A stretch of DNA of 64,000 nt from Cocos nucifera (lineage: Eukaryota > Streptophyta > Magnoliopsida > Arecales > Arecaceae), in contig QRFJ01005813.1 in NCBI GenBank assembly GCA_006176705.1, forward strand, positions 46,511 through 110,510, written 5' to 3'. The translations under genes were made by a program, and so were the position numbers. Shown here in pieces: positions 35,366 to 47,181 of this stretch (position 1 is its first letter; every line of letters starts with the position of its first letter). The notes under the pieces are model-generated. The model was not told where the DNA came from. It was given only the letters and a program-made list of their open reading frames with translations, and made no database searches.

Positions 35366-38300
35366 GACAACTATAGGAGATAAGATCTCCTTCAACCTCG
35401 CCTGCCAGAGATAAGATCTTCCTCAAGCTTCAGAGTCTACGTCAACAAGAGATAAGATCTCCTTCAACCTCAACTACTGAAGATAAGATCTCCTCCGAGC
35501 TCCATCTTTGACCTCGACTGCTGAAGATAAGATTTCCTCCGAGCTCTAGAGTTTTACATCGGTAGGAGATGAGATTCCCTTCAACCTTAACCGCTAGAGA
35601 TAAGATCTCCACCGAGCTCCAGAGTCTACGTTGGCAGGAGATAAGATCTCCCTCAACCTCAATTGTTGGAGATAAGATCTCCTTCGAGCTCCACCTTTGA
35701 TCTCGATTGTTGGAGATAAGATCTCCTCTGAGCTCAAAGTCTACGTCGGTAGGAGATAAGATCTCCTTCAACCTCGACCGCTGGAGATAAAATCTCCTCC
35801 GAGCTTCAGAGTCTAACATCAATAAGAGATAAAATCTAATTCAACTTAGGCAACTGAAGATAAATCTCCTCCGAGCTCCAGAGTCTACATTAATACGAGA
35901 TAAAATCTCCTTCAACCTAGGCAGCTGGAGATCAGATCTCCCCCGAGCTTCTATGTTAACAGAAGATAAAATCTCCTTCAACCTCGACTACTGTAGATAA
36001 GATCTCTCCCGAGCTTCTACGTCAATAGGAGATAAGATCTCCTTCAACCTCAACTGCTAGAGATAAGATCTCTATCGAGCTTCTAACGTCAATAGGAGAT
36101 AAAATCTCCTTCAACCTCGACTGCTAGAGATAAGATCTCTCCCGAGCTTCAAGATTTACCAATAGGAGATAAGATCTCCTTCAACCTCGATCACTGGAGA
36201 TAAGATCTCCCTCCGAGCTCCAGAACTCTAATGTCGATAGGAGATAAGATCTCCTTCAACCTCGACTGCTAGAGAAAAGATCTCTCTCGAGCTCCAAAGT
36301 CTACATCGACAGGAGATGAGATCTCCTTCAACCTCGACCACTGAAGATAAGATCTCCCTCGAGCTCCAGAGTCTACGTTGGTAGGAGATAAGATCTCCTT
36401 CAACCTCAACTGCTGGAGATTAGATCTCTCCGAGCTCCACCTTTGACCTTGGCTGCTAGTGGTAAGATCTCTTCCGAGCTCCAAAGTCTATGTCGACAGA
36501 AAATAAGATCTCCTTCAACCTCGCCGCTGGAGATAAGATCTCCTCCGAGCTCCAAAGTCTACGTCGACAGGAGATAAGATCTCCTTCAATCTCGACTGCT
36601 GGAAGATAAGATCTCCCTCGAGCTCCACGTTTAACCTCGACTGCTGGAGATAAGATCTCCCTCGAGCTCTACATCAATAGGAGATAAAATCTCCTTCAAC
36701 CTCGACTGCTGGAGATAAGATCTCCCCAAGCTTCCTACATCAATAGGAGATAAATCTCCTTCAACCTTGGCTGGAGATAAGATCTCCTCCGAGCTTCTAC
36801 ACTAATAGGAGATGAGATCTCCTTCAACCTCGATCGCTGGAGATATGATCTCTTCCGAGCTCCAGAGTCTACATCGGTAGCAGATAAGATTTCCTTCAAC
36901 CTCGACTGCTGGAGATAAGATCTTCCCCGAGCTCCACCTTTGACCTCGACTGCTGAAGATAAGATCTCTCTCAAGCTCCAGAGTCAACATCAGTAGGAGA
37001 TGAATCTCCTCAACCTCGATCATTGCAGATAAGATCTTCCCGAGCTCTAGAGTCTACGTCGATAGGAGATAAAATCTTCTTCAACCTCGATTGCTGGAGA
37101 TAAGATCTCCTCCGAGCTCCATCTTTGACCTCGATTGCTGGAGATAAGATCTTTCCTGAGCTTCAGAGTCTATGTCGGTAGGAGATAAGATCTCCTTCAA
37201 CCTCGACCGTTGGAGATAAGATATCATCCAAGCTCTAGAGTCTACATTGGCAAGAGATAAAATCTTCTTCAACCTAAACTGCTAGAGATAAGATCTCCCC
37301 CGAGCTCCACCTTTGACCTCGGTTGCTGGAGATAAGATCTTCCTCAAGCTCCAGAGTTACATCGGTAGGAGATAAGATCTTCTTCAACCTCAACTACTGG
37401 AGATAAGATCTTCCCCCGAGCTCCAAAGTCTACGTCAGCAGAAGATGAGATCTCTTTCAACCTCGATTACTGGAGATAAGATCTCCCTTGAGCTCCAACC
37501 TTTAACATTGACTGCTGGAGATAAGATCTCTCTCGAGCCTCGAGTCTACGTCGAGGAGATAAGATCTCCTTCAACTCGGCTGCTAGAGATAAGATCTCCC
37601 CCAGCACTACCTTCAACCTCGACTGCTGGAGATAAGATCTCCTCCGAGCTTCTACGTCAATAAGAGATAAAATCTCCTTCAACCTCGGCTGTTGAAGATA
37701 AGATCTCCCTCGAGCTCTGACATCGGTAGGGGATAGATCACCTTCAACCTTGACTGTTGGAGATTAGATCTCCTCCGAGCTCCACCTTCAACCTCGACTA
37801 GAGATAAGATCTCTCCCAAGTTTCAAAGACTACATGAATAGGAGAGGAGATCTCCTTCAACCTTGGTTGGAGATGAGATCTCCTCTAAGCCTCAACTTCA
37901 ACCTCAGCTAGAGATAGAATCTCCCTCAAGCTTCAACGTCTTCATCTACAGGAGATGAGATCGCCTTCAATCTCGGCTAGAGATAAGATCTTCCCTAAGC
38001 CTTAACTTCAACTTCAGCCTCGGTTGGAGATAAGATCTCTCCCGAGCTTCAATCACAACTTCAACCTCGGCTGAAAATAAGATCTCCCTCAAGTTTCAAG
38101 GTCTACATCAATAGGAGAGAAGACCTCCTTCAACCTCAACTGGAGATAAGATCTCTCTCGAGTTTCAAAGACTACATCAACAGAAGAGGAGATCTCCTTC
38201 AACCTTGGCTGGAGATGAGATCTCCCTCGAGCCTCAACTTCAACTTCAACCTCGGCTGGAGATGAGATCTCCCTCGAGCCTCAACTTCAACTTCAACCTC

Positions 38301-38400
38301 GACTGAAGATAGGATCTCCCTCGACCTTCAATGTCTTCATCAACAGGAGATGAGATCTCTTTTAACGTCAGCTAGAGATAAGATCTCCCCCAAGCTTCAA
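35366..38400 (+). repeat. Tandem array 3, 3 kb of hairpin-rich minisatellite
   Basis: Alternating short units: AGGAGATAAGATCTCCTTCAA, then an ACCTCGACTGCTGGAGATAA segment, then a CCGAGCTCCAGAGTCTACGTC segment. The combined period is about 70-80 bases, with many single-unit gains and losses. The word GGAGATAAGATCTCC is a six-base perfect stem with a three-base loop and occurs dozens of times. Long open frames on the minus strand across this array are products of the repeat, not genes. Units become shorter and more diverged from about 37800 on. Confidence 0.9.
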
Positions 38401-38478
38401 CTTCAATGGGTGCAGAGCCTAGAAATGGACTTCGACAGTCGCCTTTTTGTACTCCCTCCTTTCAAATTTTGAACTCAA

Positions 38479-38491
38479 GAGTGGGGGGGAC
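38479..38491 (+). other. Polypurine tract of the gypsy-like element
   Basis: AGAGTGGGGGGGA just before the second LTR (38495), the usual site of second-strand priming. Confidence 0.8.
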
Positions 38492-38494
38492 TAT

Positions 38495-39903
38495 TGTTGG
38501 GGATAAACCCCACTCCTATCGAAGTCCAGCCTGATGCTTAGCCCAATGCAACCGATGATCATGAAAGAGCTTCAGCGGCCAAACCTTAGCCGAACTCCTT
38601 CAGTCGATCGAACTCTCCGATGGCTGAGCCCCAGCGGAACCCCTTCAGCCATCCGAACTTCTCAATGGTCGAGTCCCAATCGAGTCTTTTCAACTAGTTG
38701 AACTTTTCAGTGGTCGAGCCCCAGTCGAACTCCTCCAATGATCAAATTTCTATCGAACTCTCCAGGAGTTGGACTTCTTCATAAGCCGAACTCCTTCCAG
38801 ATTGCTCCTGCAGTCGGACTCCTATGAGAGCCAAACTCCCTCCACACTCCTTCAGTCGGATGCCTACAAGAGCCGAACTCCTTCCGAGCTTCTCCTTCAG
38901 TTGAACTTCTACAAAAGTCGAACTCCTTCTGGATTGCTCCTACAGTTGGACTCCTACGAGAGCCGAACTCTCTCCATACTCCTTCGATCGGATGCCTATG
39001 TGAGCTGAACTCCTTCTGAGCTTCTCCTTCAGTTGGATGCCTATGGGAGCTGAACTCCTTCCGAGTTGCTCCTATAGTCGGACTCCTCTAGGAGTCAAAC
39101 TCTTTCTAGAATTCTTCTTTAGTCGGATGCCTACGGAAGCCAAACTTCTTTCAAATTGCTCCTATAGTCGAACACCTCTAGGAGCTGAACTCCTTCCAAA
39201 ATTCTCCTTCAGTCAAACTTCTATGGGAGCTAAACTCCTTCGGAACATTCCCTTCGATCGAACTCTTCTAGGAGCTGAACTCCTTCCAGACTTCTCCTTC
39301 AGTTGAATTTCTCTAATGGATTGCTCTCGAATAATCCCATCTAGACGTATTTCCTTCAGGAGTCCGAACTCCTCTGAAATTGATATATGCCAAACTCCAT
39401 CAACTAATGCTTGCTTCCTCAGAGGTACGGCTATTAAATCTTGATGAACGATCGCCATCAGTCTGCCATAGGCGATGCTACAGGTAGCGCCCTCCTCCAT
39501 GACAGACTCCATCGGACCTCAAGTGGCCCGCTACCAGACGATATGGCAATCATCATCAATCTGACAATACCTTCCTTTCCATACCAAATTTCATCAGGCC
39601 TCGAGCGGCCCACTGCCAGATAGCTACAGCTGTCACCATTAATCAAGCTCCATCTATAAAAAGAGATCCTCCAGATACGTTTTCTCTAAGCTCTAAGCTC
39701 TCTTCTACTTTTCAAAACTCTACTGAGCTATCTCCTAAGCACTCCATTTCTATTGGTCAGAAGAGCTAACTTGATCATCCAAGGATCCCATCAAAGCCAT
39801 CACCACCAACTTTGGATGGGACTTTATTTTGTAGGTTTTCGATGGCGACCTCATCCTCCTCCATTCCAGCTCGTCCTGACGTCGATCAGATTCTACACCA
39901 ATA
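38495..39903 (+). repeat. 3' LTR of the gypsy-like element
   Basis: It matches 32212-33617 throughout, including the array of about 45-base units (38800-39310) and the TATA box. Visible differences are spread along the length and are mostly transitions. Confidence 0.9.
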
Positions 39904-40001
39904 ATTAGATTTAAAATTAAATTATTACTTAGATCTAATTTAAAAAATAATCTGAGCATGCATATATATCATATTAAATAACCTGGATACTCTGATACCA
40001 T
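39904..40001 (-). other. Copia-II leader, part 3, with primer binding site
   Basis: The last 98 bases of leader. The PBS is 39990-40000, reading TGGTATCAGAG on the minus strand, a perfect match to the initiator-methionine type, next to the LTR start at 40002. Confidence 0.85.
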
Positions 40002-42687
40002 TGCTGGGTAGCATGCAAGATTTCTAGCTCTATTTTCAAAACTATTTCAAAAATCAAATGCAACAAAATTAAAAATTAATCTAACTAATTTTTTAGAGCT
40101 ATAGATCTGATCTAGAAATCATATAAATTAAAGATCTAATGTGACATATAAGCAATAAATCTAAAAAATAAAATAAACAGCAGCAGCAGTAAAACTATTT
40201 TAATGATCTACATGTTAAGAATAAGTTACCTTTGCATGGATTGTCGATCTCCATAACTAAATCACCATCAAAGAGATATAATCATCATGATGCAGCCACA
40301 CAGCTTGTCTGGCCTCCACGGATGGTCCACATGAGGCTCTGGTCTTGATCGGCTCCTCTTGAGTGCTAGCTCGATGATGGATCTTTTTGACGGCTGATAC
40401 TGATCAAACTTCTTGGATCTTCCTCCATCGATTCTTTGGATGCTCTAGATTAGCAGCAAAGGTAGAAGAGAAGTTAAGGAGGCTCTTCAAAAAAATTGAG
40501 AAGATCTGACACTCAGATCTCATGAAAATGCACTCAAACCCTAGATCAGAATTCTAGGACAGCACTTTCACCAAATATCTTGTGCCTGATTTTTCCTCTT
40601 GTTTTTCTTCACTTTGATTTTTTTTTTTGATTTTTCTCACATAGAGGGGAGGGTTCATGAACAAAAGAGGCTTCATTTTAGGTGTCACATATGCCAAAAA
40701 ATTTCATAATTTATTTTAGTGCAAAACCAAGTGGCATGTGGGAGATAAGATAGGATAAGGTGGGTTTATTCATTCAAATTCAAACTCCATTTGAATTTGA
40801 ATGGAAACTGACCTATCCTTATCCATCTAGGATGTGGAAATTCAGATGGCACACTCTCTTATGCATGGAGAAATATTATGAGAAATATTTTCTCATTGGA
40901 AAAAAAAGTGGTGCAAGGATTGGTGAGGTGGCGCATGAAGACTAGGTCAAACTAGTCTCAAACAAATCTTATTCAATTAGACCAACCCAAACCAATTTGG
41001 TTAGGCCAAAATTAGACCAAATTAAATCTAACTCTTTTAGACTTAATTAGGCTCAATTAAATCCTAATCAAATCAAAAATTGATTAAGCCCAACTCTTGA
41101 TCAAATCAGGAATCAAACCTTCTCGGCGATTTGGTTATCTCATAACCTAATCAGATCAAGCACAACTGAATCCAATTCAATTGGATTTGATCCAAAAATC
41201 ATTACTCAATCAAATTGAGCTAATTAGCAATCAAATAACTAATTAAAATTCTCATAAATATAGAGTCTAAATCCAATGACTATCCGGACAATGGAGTCTC
41301 ATCAAAATGAAACTCTTGGTTGAATAGTCCTAAACTAGTGGAACTTTTGACCTCAGTGTCCCAAATAAGTGGAACTCATGATCAATAAGTCTTAGACTAA
41401 TAGGCCTGTTGATCACAAAGTTCCAGACAAGTAGGACTCAGAGTTTTAGTGTAGTAGAACTCTTGGTCAAAGAGTCCCAATCTAGTGGGACTCTTGAACA
41501 TAGAGTCCCAGTCCAGTCAGACTCCTGATCACTAAATCCTAGAAAATTAGGACTCAGTGTTCTAATGCAGTAAGACTCTCGATCAAAGAGTAGTAGTCTA
41601 GTGGAACTCTTGACCATAGAGTTCTAGTCCAGTAGGATTCCTGATCACCGAGTCTCCAATAATCAGAACTTAGAATCCTAGTCCAGAAGGACTCTCGATC
41701 GAAGAGTCCCAGTCTAGTGAAACTCTTGACCACAGAGTCCTGGGCTAGTGAACTCTTCATCAGCCATCAGATCATGTAGGAATTTTTAATGTGTGTAACC
41801 ACATAGGTTCAAACCTAAGTCGTTAGCATAGAAATCAATTTCTATACTAATCGAAGTGACCATCTAGCAATGGTATCCGATGTTCAAATAAATTGAATAG
41901 TCGCAATCACAATACTCAGAACCTACGTAAATATGGTTACCACATAATTCATGCCTTTAACCTCAATGTTCAAAGGATGATCTAGGATTTAACTGTCAAT
42001 CCTAAAAATTATCCATATTGTATTTCAAAATTCAATGTCCATCGAATGGACCATCCCGATCAAGATTTTGCTAAATTAAAATATAGTGATGTACTTGCTC
42101 TAACACTTGGAAGGGTCAATTCTATCTTAACTCATATGCTGACTTCATAAGTACTTGACTGCACCCAATAGCCTTCCATCAATGAATTAGAAATTCAGAT
42201 AGTCCAGTACCTAAGTACAGTGAGTTGCTTGCAAGTCACCATGGTGATCTCAGATCTAAGAAAAACTTATACCCATATCCCATTAGAGCAAATTTTGACA
42301 GTAGAAAAGCTCTAGAGTTGGTTATGTTTAGTGCAGATGTATCCCTATATCTCATCTGCATGTCATACTAGTATCTCCACACTCCTTGGTTAAGAGAACA
42401 ACCATCCCATATAGCACACAACGATCTATACTCGATAAATATTGTCATCCTTGGTAACAACATATCATTTGGTCGCGAACAAGTTTAAGGACTAAATGAT
42501 AAATCTTTCTTTGTCGAGTCTAAATAGTTCTAAGGACTTCATCATAGAAGAGTTTATTACAGTAAGATGCACAAAAGTGATGAAAAACTAAAATAATAAT
42601 TTTATTTATTTATAATTTATGTATAAATTATATTCAGCTTAACCATCTATAACCTAGATGATTGGCTTTATGATATAATTTTTAATT
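40002..42687 (-). repeat. Copia-II 5' LTR (family beta)
   Basis: It pairs with 2829-5160 plus 15823-16165. It includes the 30-base minisatellite at 41290-41760. The right edge is set within about 3 bases because the terminal CAACA is decayed (TTTTTAATTT). The homologous position of the Copia-III insertion is intact here near 42340 (GCAGATGTATCC). Confidence 0.88.
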
Positions 42688-43830
42688 TCTATGCACTATC
42701 CCTAGTGAGTATGCCACATCTGATCATGTACATTTCATGGCATATATGATAGAATCTACTATCGAAGAATATGAAATTCTACTCATATGCTCTCTATCTT
42801 AAGGTGTTGTTAAACAATTCCTCTTTGATAGAGAAATTCTATGGCCTATCGATAGACAGCCTTTCTTGAAATTTTCATGCTGAACTGCTTCAATACACTA
42901 TCAATGTATGTGGACTGGGACAACCTAAGCAACCTCTTAGATCTATCTCTATAGATCTTCATCCCTAGGATGTAGAAATTTTTTCTTAGATCCTTCAAGG
43001 AAAACTATGATGACAGCTAGATCTTTATTTTCTGTAATGTAGAGACAACATTCTCGATTAAAAGAATATCATCCATATACAATACTAAGAATACAACCAC
43101 TAGACCATTAGCCTACTTGTATATGCAGGGCTCTTCTTCGTTCTTAATGAAGCCATATGTCTTGATCATTTTATCAAAATATATGTTCCAACTCCGAGAT
43201 GTCTGCTTCAATCCATAAATGAACCTTTGAAGCTTACACATCTTAGACTCATTTGTGGATGTGAACCCTTCAGGCTGCATCATATACACCTTTTTGTCCA
43301 GCTCTCCATTCAGGAAAGCTATCTTCACATTCATCTGCCAGATTTCATAGTCCAGATGGATAGCAATCGCAAGCATGATCCAAATGAACTTGAGCATTGC
43401 CATAGGAGAAAATATCTCATCATAGTCTATATCATAACATTGACAATACCCCTTCACAATCAGATGGTTTTTATAGATTTTTACCTTTCCGTCTGCTCCA
43501 TTTTTCCTCTTGAAGATCTACCTACATCCTATGGGTTTTATCCCTTTGGATGGATCAACCAATGTCCATATACATGGACTCCATTTTGAATTTCATGGCC
43601 TCAAGCCATTTCTCAGAGTCGGATGTCTACATTGCATCTATATAGGTGATTGCATTCTCATCGTTCTCATTAAGTTTAATAGGATCTCCATCCCGAACCA
43701 AGAAACCATAGTATCTTAGCTGATATGGTACTCTATCAGACCATCTTAAAGGTATAGGTTCATTGGGCTTCGGGTTTGATCTAATCAAATTTGATTCAAG
43801 TTCAGCTACTTGTGTCAGTTTTTTCACCTA
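42688..43830 (-). pseudogene. Copia-I pol: reverse transcriptase
   Basis: This continues the pol gene broken at 2828. On the minus strand the RT shows YDEIFSPMAML, YEIWQMNVKIAFLNGEL and IYGLKQTSRSWNIYFDKMI (43457-43113), with the catalytic box LYMDDILLIEN near 43070. The linker to integrase (LRWSDRVPYQLRYYGF, with RDGDPIKLNENDEN) is at 43827-43627. There are stops between the pieces and one change to YMDD shared with Copia-II. Confidence 0.87.
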
Positions 43831-45045
43831 CCGAACCTCCTTAAGTTCAACCTTAGCGGCATTAGTTCCTTCACCAAGAAACTTCTTTTCAAAAAGATTG
43901 CTTTAAGGCTAACAGACATTTTTTGCTCATCAGCTAAATAGAAATAATATCCTTTGATTTTTTTTGGGTATCCTATAAAATTACACTTGTCAGACTTAGG
44001 TCCAAGCTTATCTATTACTAAATGTTTGACATAAGTCAGACACTCTAAATTCTAAGATGAGAGAGTACTGGCTTACACTCTATCCACATCTCATATGGCA
44101 TTTTAAAAATAGACTTACTCAGAACTCTATTTAGAATGTAATAAGCCGACTCGAGCACATATCCCTACAAGAAGATTGGCAAACTGGTAAACCTCACCAT
44201 AGATCAAACTATGTCTAATAGGATCCGATTCCTCCTTTTAGACATGCCATCATGCTGTGGTATTCTAGGAGGAGTCCATTAGAAGAGAATCCTATTTTTT
44301 TCTAAATATGTTTGAATTCACTATAAAGGTACTCACTCTCTCGGTCAGACCAAAGAGTTTTAATACTCTTTCTAGTTTGCTTTTCTATCTCATTACAGAA
44401 TAGTTTGAACATTTCAAACGACTCTGATTAGTGTTTCATTAAGTAGACATACACATACCTAGATAGGTCGTCAGTAAATGTTATGAACTAGAAATATCCA
44501 CCTCTAGCACTCAAGCTCATGGGTCCACATACATCAGTATGACTAGATCCAAGAGTTCATTGGCTCGCTCATCCTTTCTAGTAAAAGATGACTTGGTCAT
44601 CTTACCAAGAAGATAGAACTCATAGGTCAAAGGTGATTCACAATCACTAACTTCAAAAATTTTTTCTTGAGCCAACCTGTTTATTCTATTCTTATTTATA
44701 TGACCTAGCCTACAGTGCTAAAGATAGATTTCAGACACATCATTAATTCTAGGATATTTATCCAAAAATTGAACCATATTAACAGGCTGTGATAGTAAAT
44801 AAATATCATTATTCAATTATCCAACATAAATCATAACACCATTTAAAATGATATCATAAAAAAAAATTTATTGAAAATTCATAACTATTTTTGGCTAAAA
44901 GGCCTATAGAGATAACATTCAATAAAAAGTTTGGATACAAGTGATAATCACATAGAATAACTTTATGAGAATTAATTACAAGGTTTATAATTTCTAAAAC
45001 TAGAACTAGAACTTGTCTTCCATCTCCAACGTTTGGGAACCTCTC
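43831..45045 (-). pseudogene. Copia-I pol: integrase and end of protease
   Basis: Integrase blocks run from about 44700 to 43900. Near 44260-44220 the segment reads IPQHDGMSKRRNRILLD: codon 44237-44239 is lysine where glutamate is required for catalysis. Upstream, 45040-44860 carries the C-terminal protease stretch (RFPNVGDGRQV and a LNVISIGLLAKNSYEF end). The gene is broken at 45045 by the solo LTR; the protease start is at 57952. Confidence 0.83.
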
Positions 45046-47181
45046 TAAAGGAACCAGATTTAGGATTTCAGGGCTAGATTTTAAAATTTTTTCAAGATCG
45101 AGCAGTGAAAAACTAAAATAAATCAAAATTTATTTATAAAAAGTAGAGAATCTCTAGATCTAAGATCCTATTATATGATTATAGCATGAGATTAAATAAA
45201 AAATAGAAAACATAAAGAAAGAAGAATATATTGATCATATCAACATGCATCTACACTACATCTAATGCAGGTATGTAAAAATAGATCAGATCTGTATTAC
45301 CTGTGCAACTTAGATGTTCTTACTTATTGGTCCAGGCTTGAGAATGATGCTTCGAGGTGCACACATGTCCAACCTCTAAGAGATGTCCACAAGAGCCCAC
45401 GAACTTTGATCAAAAGTCCTACGCAGAAAATTAGCACAATATGCTAGTACTGTGCTGATCCTTCTTCAACAGTTGATCTGGTGCTTTCTTCTTTTGGATT
45501 TCGACTCCTCCATAGAATAGAAGAAAGAGGAAAAATTTTAAATTGGAGACACTCTCAAAAAAATTTCAAAAGAAGAGGATAAGAGAAGAACAAAGCAATC
45601 CTAGAAGAAGACCCTCTTCTTCTTCTTTGTTCTCTCACCTAGACACCTAGATTAGTGTCTATGAAAACCCAATGCCCAAAAGGTCTCTCACCCTGGTATT
45701 CACCTACCCCAAATCAATCTCCAAGTACTAGAACATATCCAATAATCAGCTAAAATTCATCCTATATAATGAGTTATAGAGGAGTCCTTGTTGGATCAAA
45801 TTCTTAGACTAGGAAAGAACAAACATGGCAACTAGTTGGGGCACCCAAAACTTGGATGCCCCCTCCTTTCTTTTTAGCGTGGACCACCAGAGAAAAGCAC
45901 ACAAAATTTCTTCTTTTCCACTAAATTAATCAGAGAGAAAATAGGAAGAATGAGCAGCATGCATGGGAGGAGTTTTAGTTTCCTAAAACTCTATTGAAAG
46001 GAAAATTCAAATTAAATTCAAACTTCCTCCTTTGACTGGGTCCACAACTAATTACCATATGAGAAAGAGAGAAGATGAGTGGTGTGTGTGAAGTCCAGGG
46101 AGAGGAGATTTGTCACCAAAAATAAAGGGAGAGTGGGCATGGAGAGGCATGGGATATAGGTGGCGCAAGATGGATCCTAGTCTTACTAGGATTCCATATT
46201 TGACTTGGTCAAATATGGTTTCTCAAACTAAATCAAATAAAAATTAATTCAACCCAATTAAGTTAGACCCTAATCTAATTAAAAACTTAATTAAATTAGA
46301 TTTAATTTTAATTTAATTTTTTAATTAAATTAAAAAAATTAGATTGATCTAAGTCCTAGTTAAACTAGGACTAGTTGTTCCTTGCACTTGGCTTATCCAA
46401 TAAATCAATTAAACTTGATCCAATTAAGCCTAAACTAAATCTAATTAAATTATATTTAATTAGACTTAATGTTAGTTTTTTGATTTAATCAAATTATGCC
46501 AATTAGCAATTGAATTGCTAATCGATCTTTCAATAATATTTGCACTAGGTTAAACGTTAATCGTATTGATCGTTTAACTTTAGAACGATTCTCAATCATT
46601 GATCAACCATTTAATTGGATTATAAACTTTAATGTGTATGATCCCATGGGTCCAAATCTTAGCCAATAGCATAGAAATAAATTTTTATACCAGTCGAAGT
46701 GACCATCTAGCAATGGTACCCGACAGTCGGATAGATCGAATGTGTAGAACAACATCCTTAGAATCCATGTGGATATAGTTTCTATATAATTCATCCCATT
46801 AACCAAAATGCTCGTAGGATACATCAGTGTTAAACTATCAACTTTGATCAGACTGTCCACATTGTATTTTAAAATACCAAATCCATCTCATGGATTATCC
46901 TGTCTAAGATTTTGCTATATTGAAATACAATGATACATTCTTCTCTAACTCTAGGAGTGCTCAATTCCATCCTGATCACACACTGATTTTACAATACTTG
47001 ACTATGCCTAGAAGCCTTTCATTACTAAATTAGAAATTCAGTTAGTCCAGTACCAAAGCATAGTGAGTTGCTTACAAGCCACTAAGGTGATCTGAGGTCT
47101 ACGGGATACTTATACCTATATCCCATCAGAGATATTCTCGACAGTAGATGCTCTGGAGTTGATCACATTCAGTAATGATGT
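45046..47181 (-). repeat. Family-alpha solo LTR, first segment
   Basis: It starts TAAAGGAACCAG (TG decayed to TA) and follows the Copia-III LTRs to 47181. The second segment is 57599-57946. Together they total 2484 bases, against 2480 for the Copia-III 3' LTR. The outer flanks are CTCTC on both sides (45041-45045 and 57947-57951). With one LTR, no internal sequence and a perfect target duplication, this is a solo LTR. It interrupts the protease region of Copia-I and was later split by Copia-IV. Confidence 0.92.

Larger units (their letters stand above)
32212..39903 (+). mobile_element. Non-autonomous LTR retrotransposon with tandem arrays, gypsy-like
   Basis: Two LTRs of nearly equal length (32212-33617, 1406 bases; 38495-39903, 1409 bases) begin TGT(G/T)GG(A/G)GATAAA and end CACCAACA or CACCAATA. 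A PBS-like stretch follows the first, and a G-rich polypurine tract (38479-38491) precedes the second. The flanks (ATTTA and ATTAG) form an imperfect 5-bp duplication within the leader of Copia-II. The 4.9-kb interior holds a gag-like start and three kinds of tandem arrays, with no integrase or reverse transcriptase. It is distinctly richer in GC than its surroundings. Assignment to the gypsy side rests on LTR and PBS style and the gag-like start, and is uncertain; it could also be called a LARD. Confidence 0.85.
2829..42687 (-). mobile_element. Copia-II, Ty1/copia element with three further elements nested in it
   Basis: The 3' LTR (2829-5160 plus 15823-16165, about 2.67 kb) and 5' LTR (40002 to about 42687, about 2.69 kb) start and end alike. 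Both left edges begin TG and continue into a shared sequence with TTTCTAGCTCTA. Between them, in minus-strand order, are the PBS at 39990-40000, a leader, a cut-down gag, protease, integrase, RT and RNase H. The Copia-I pol gene breaks off at 2828 and resumes at 42688. The flanks (CTATTG left, CTATGC right) look like an imperfect target duplication, so the right edge is uncertain by a few bases. Nested inside are Copia-III, a CACTA element and a gypsy-like element. Removing them leaves an element of roughly 10.4 kb. Confidence 0.88.

Noticed and set aside
35442..37682. Minus- and plus-strand reading frames with repeated RSYLQ or EILSP words
   Set aside because: They are translations of tandem array 3. 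Phase changes along the array and there is no start or domain.
35366..38400. CRISPR-like array of repeats and spacers
   Set aside because: Spacers are themselves repeats, unit length is irregular, the array lies inside an LTR element, and the genome is a plant's.
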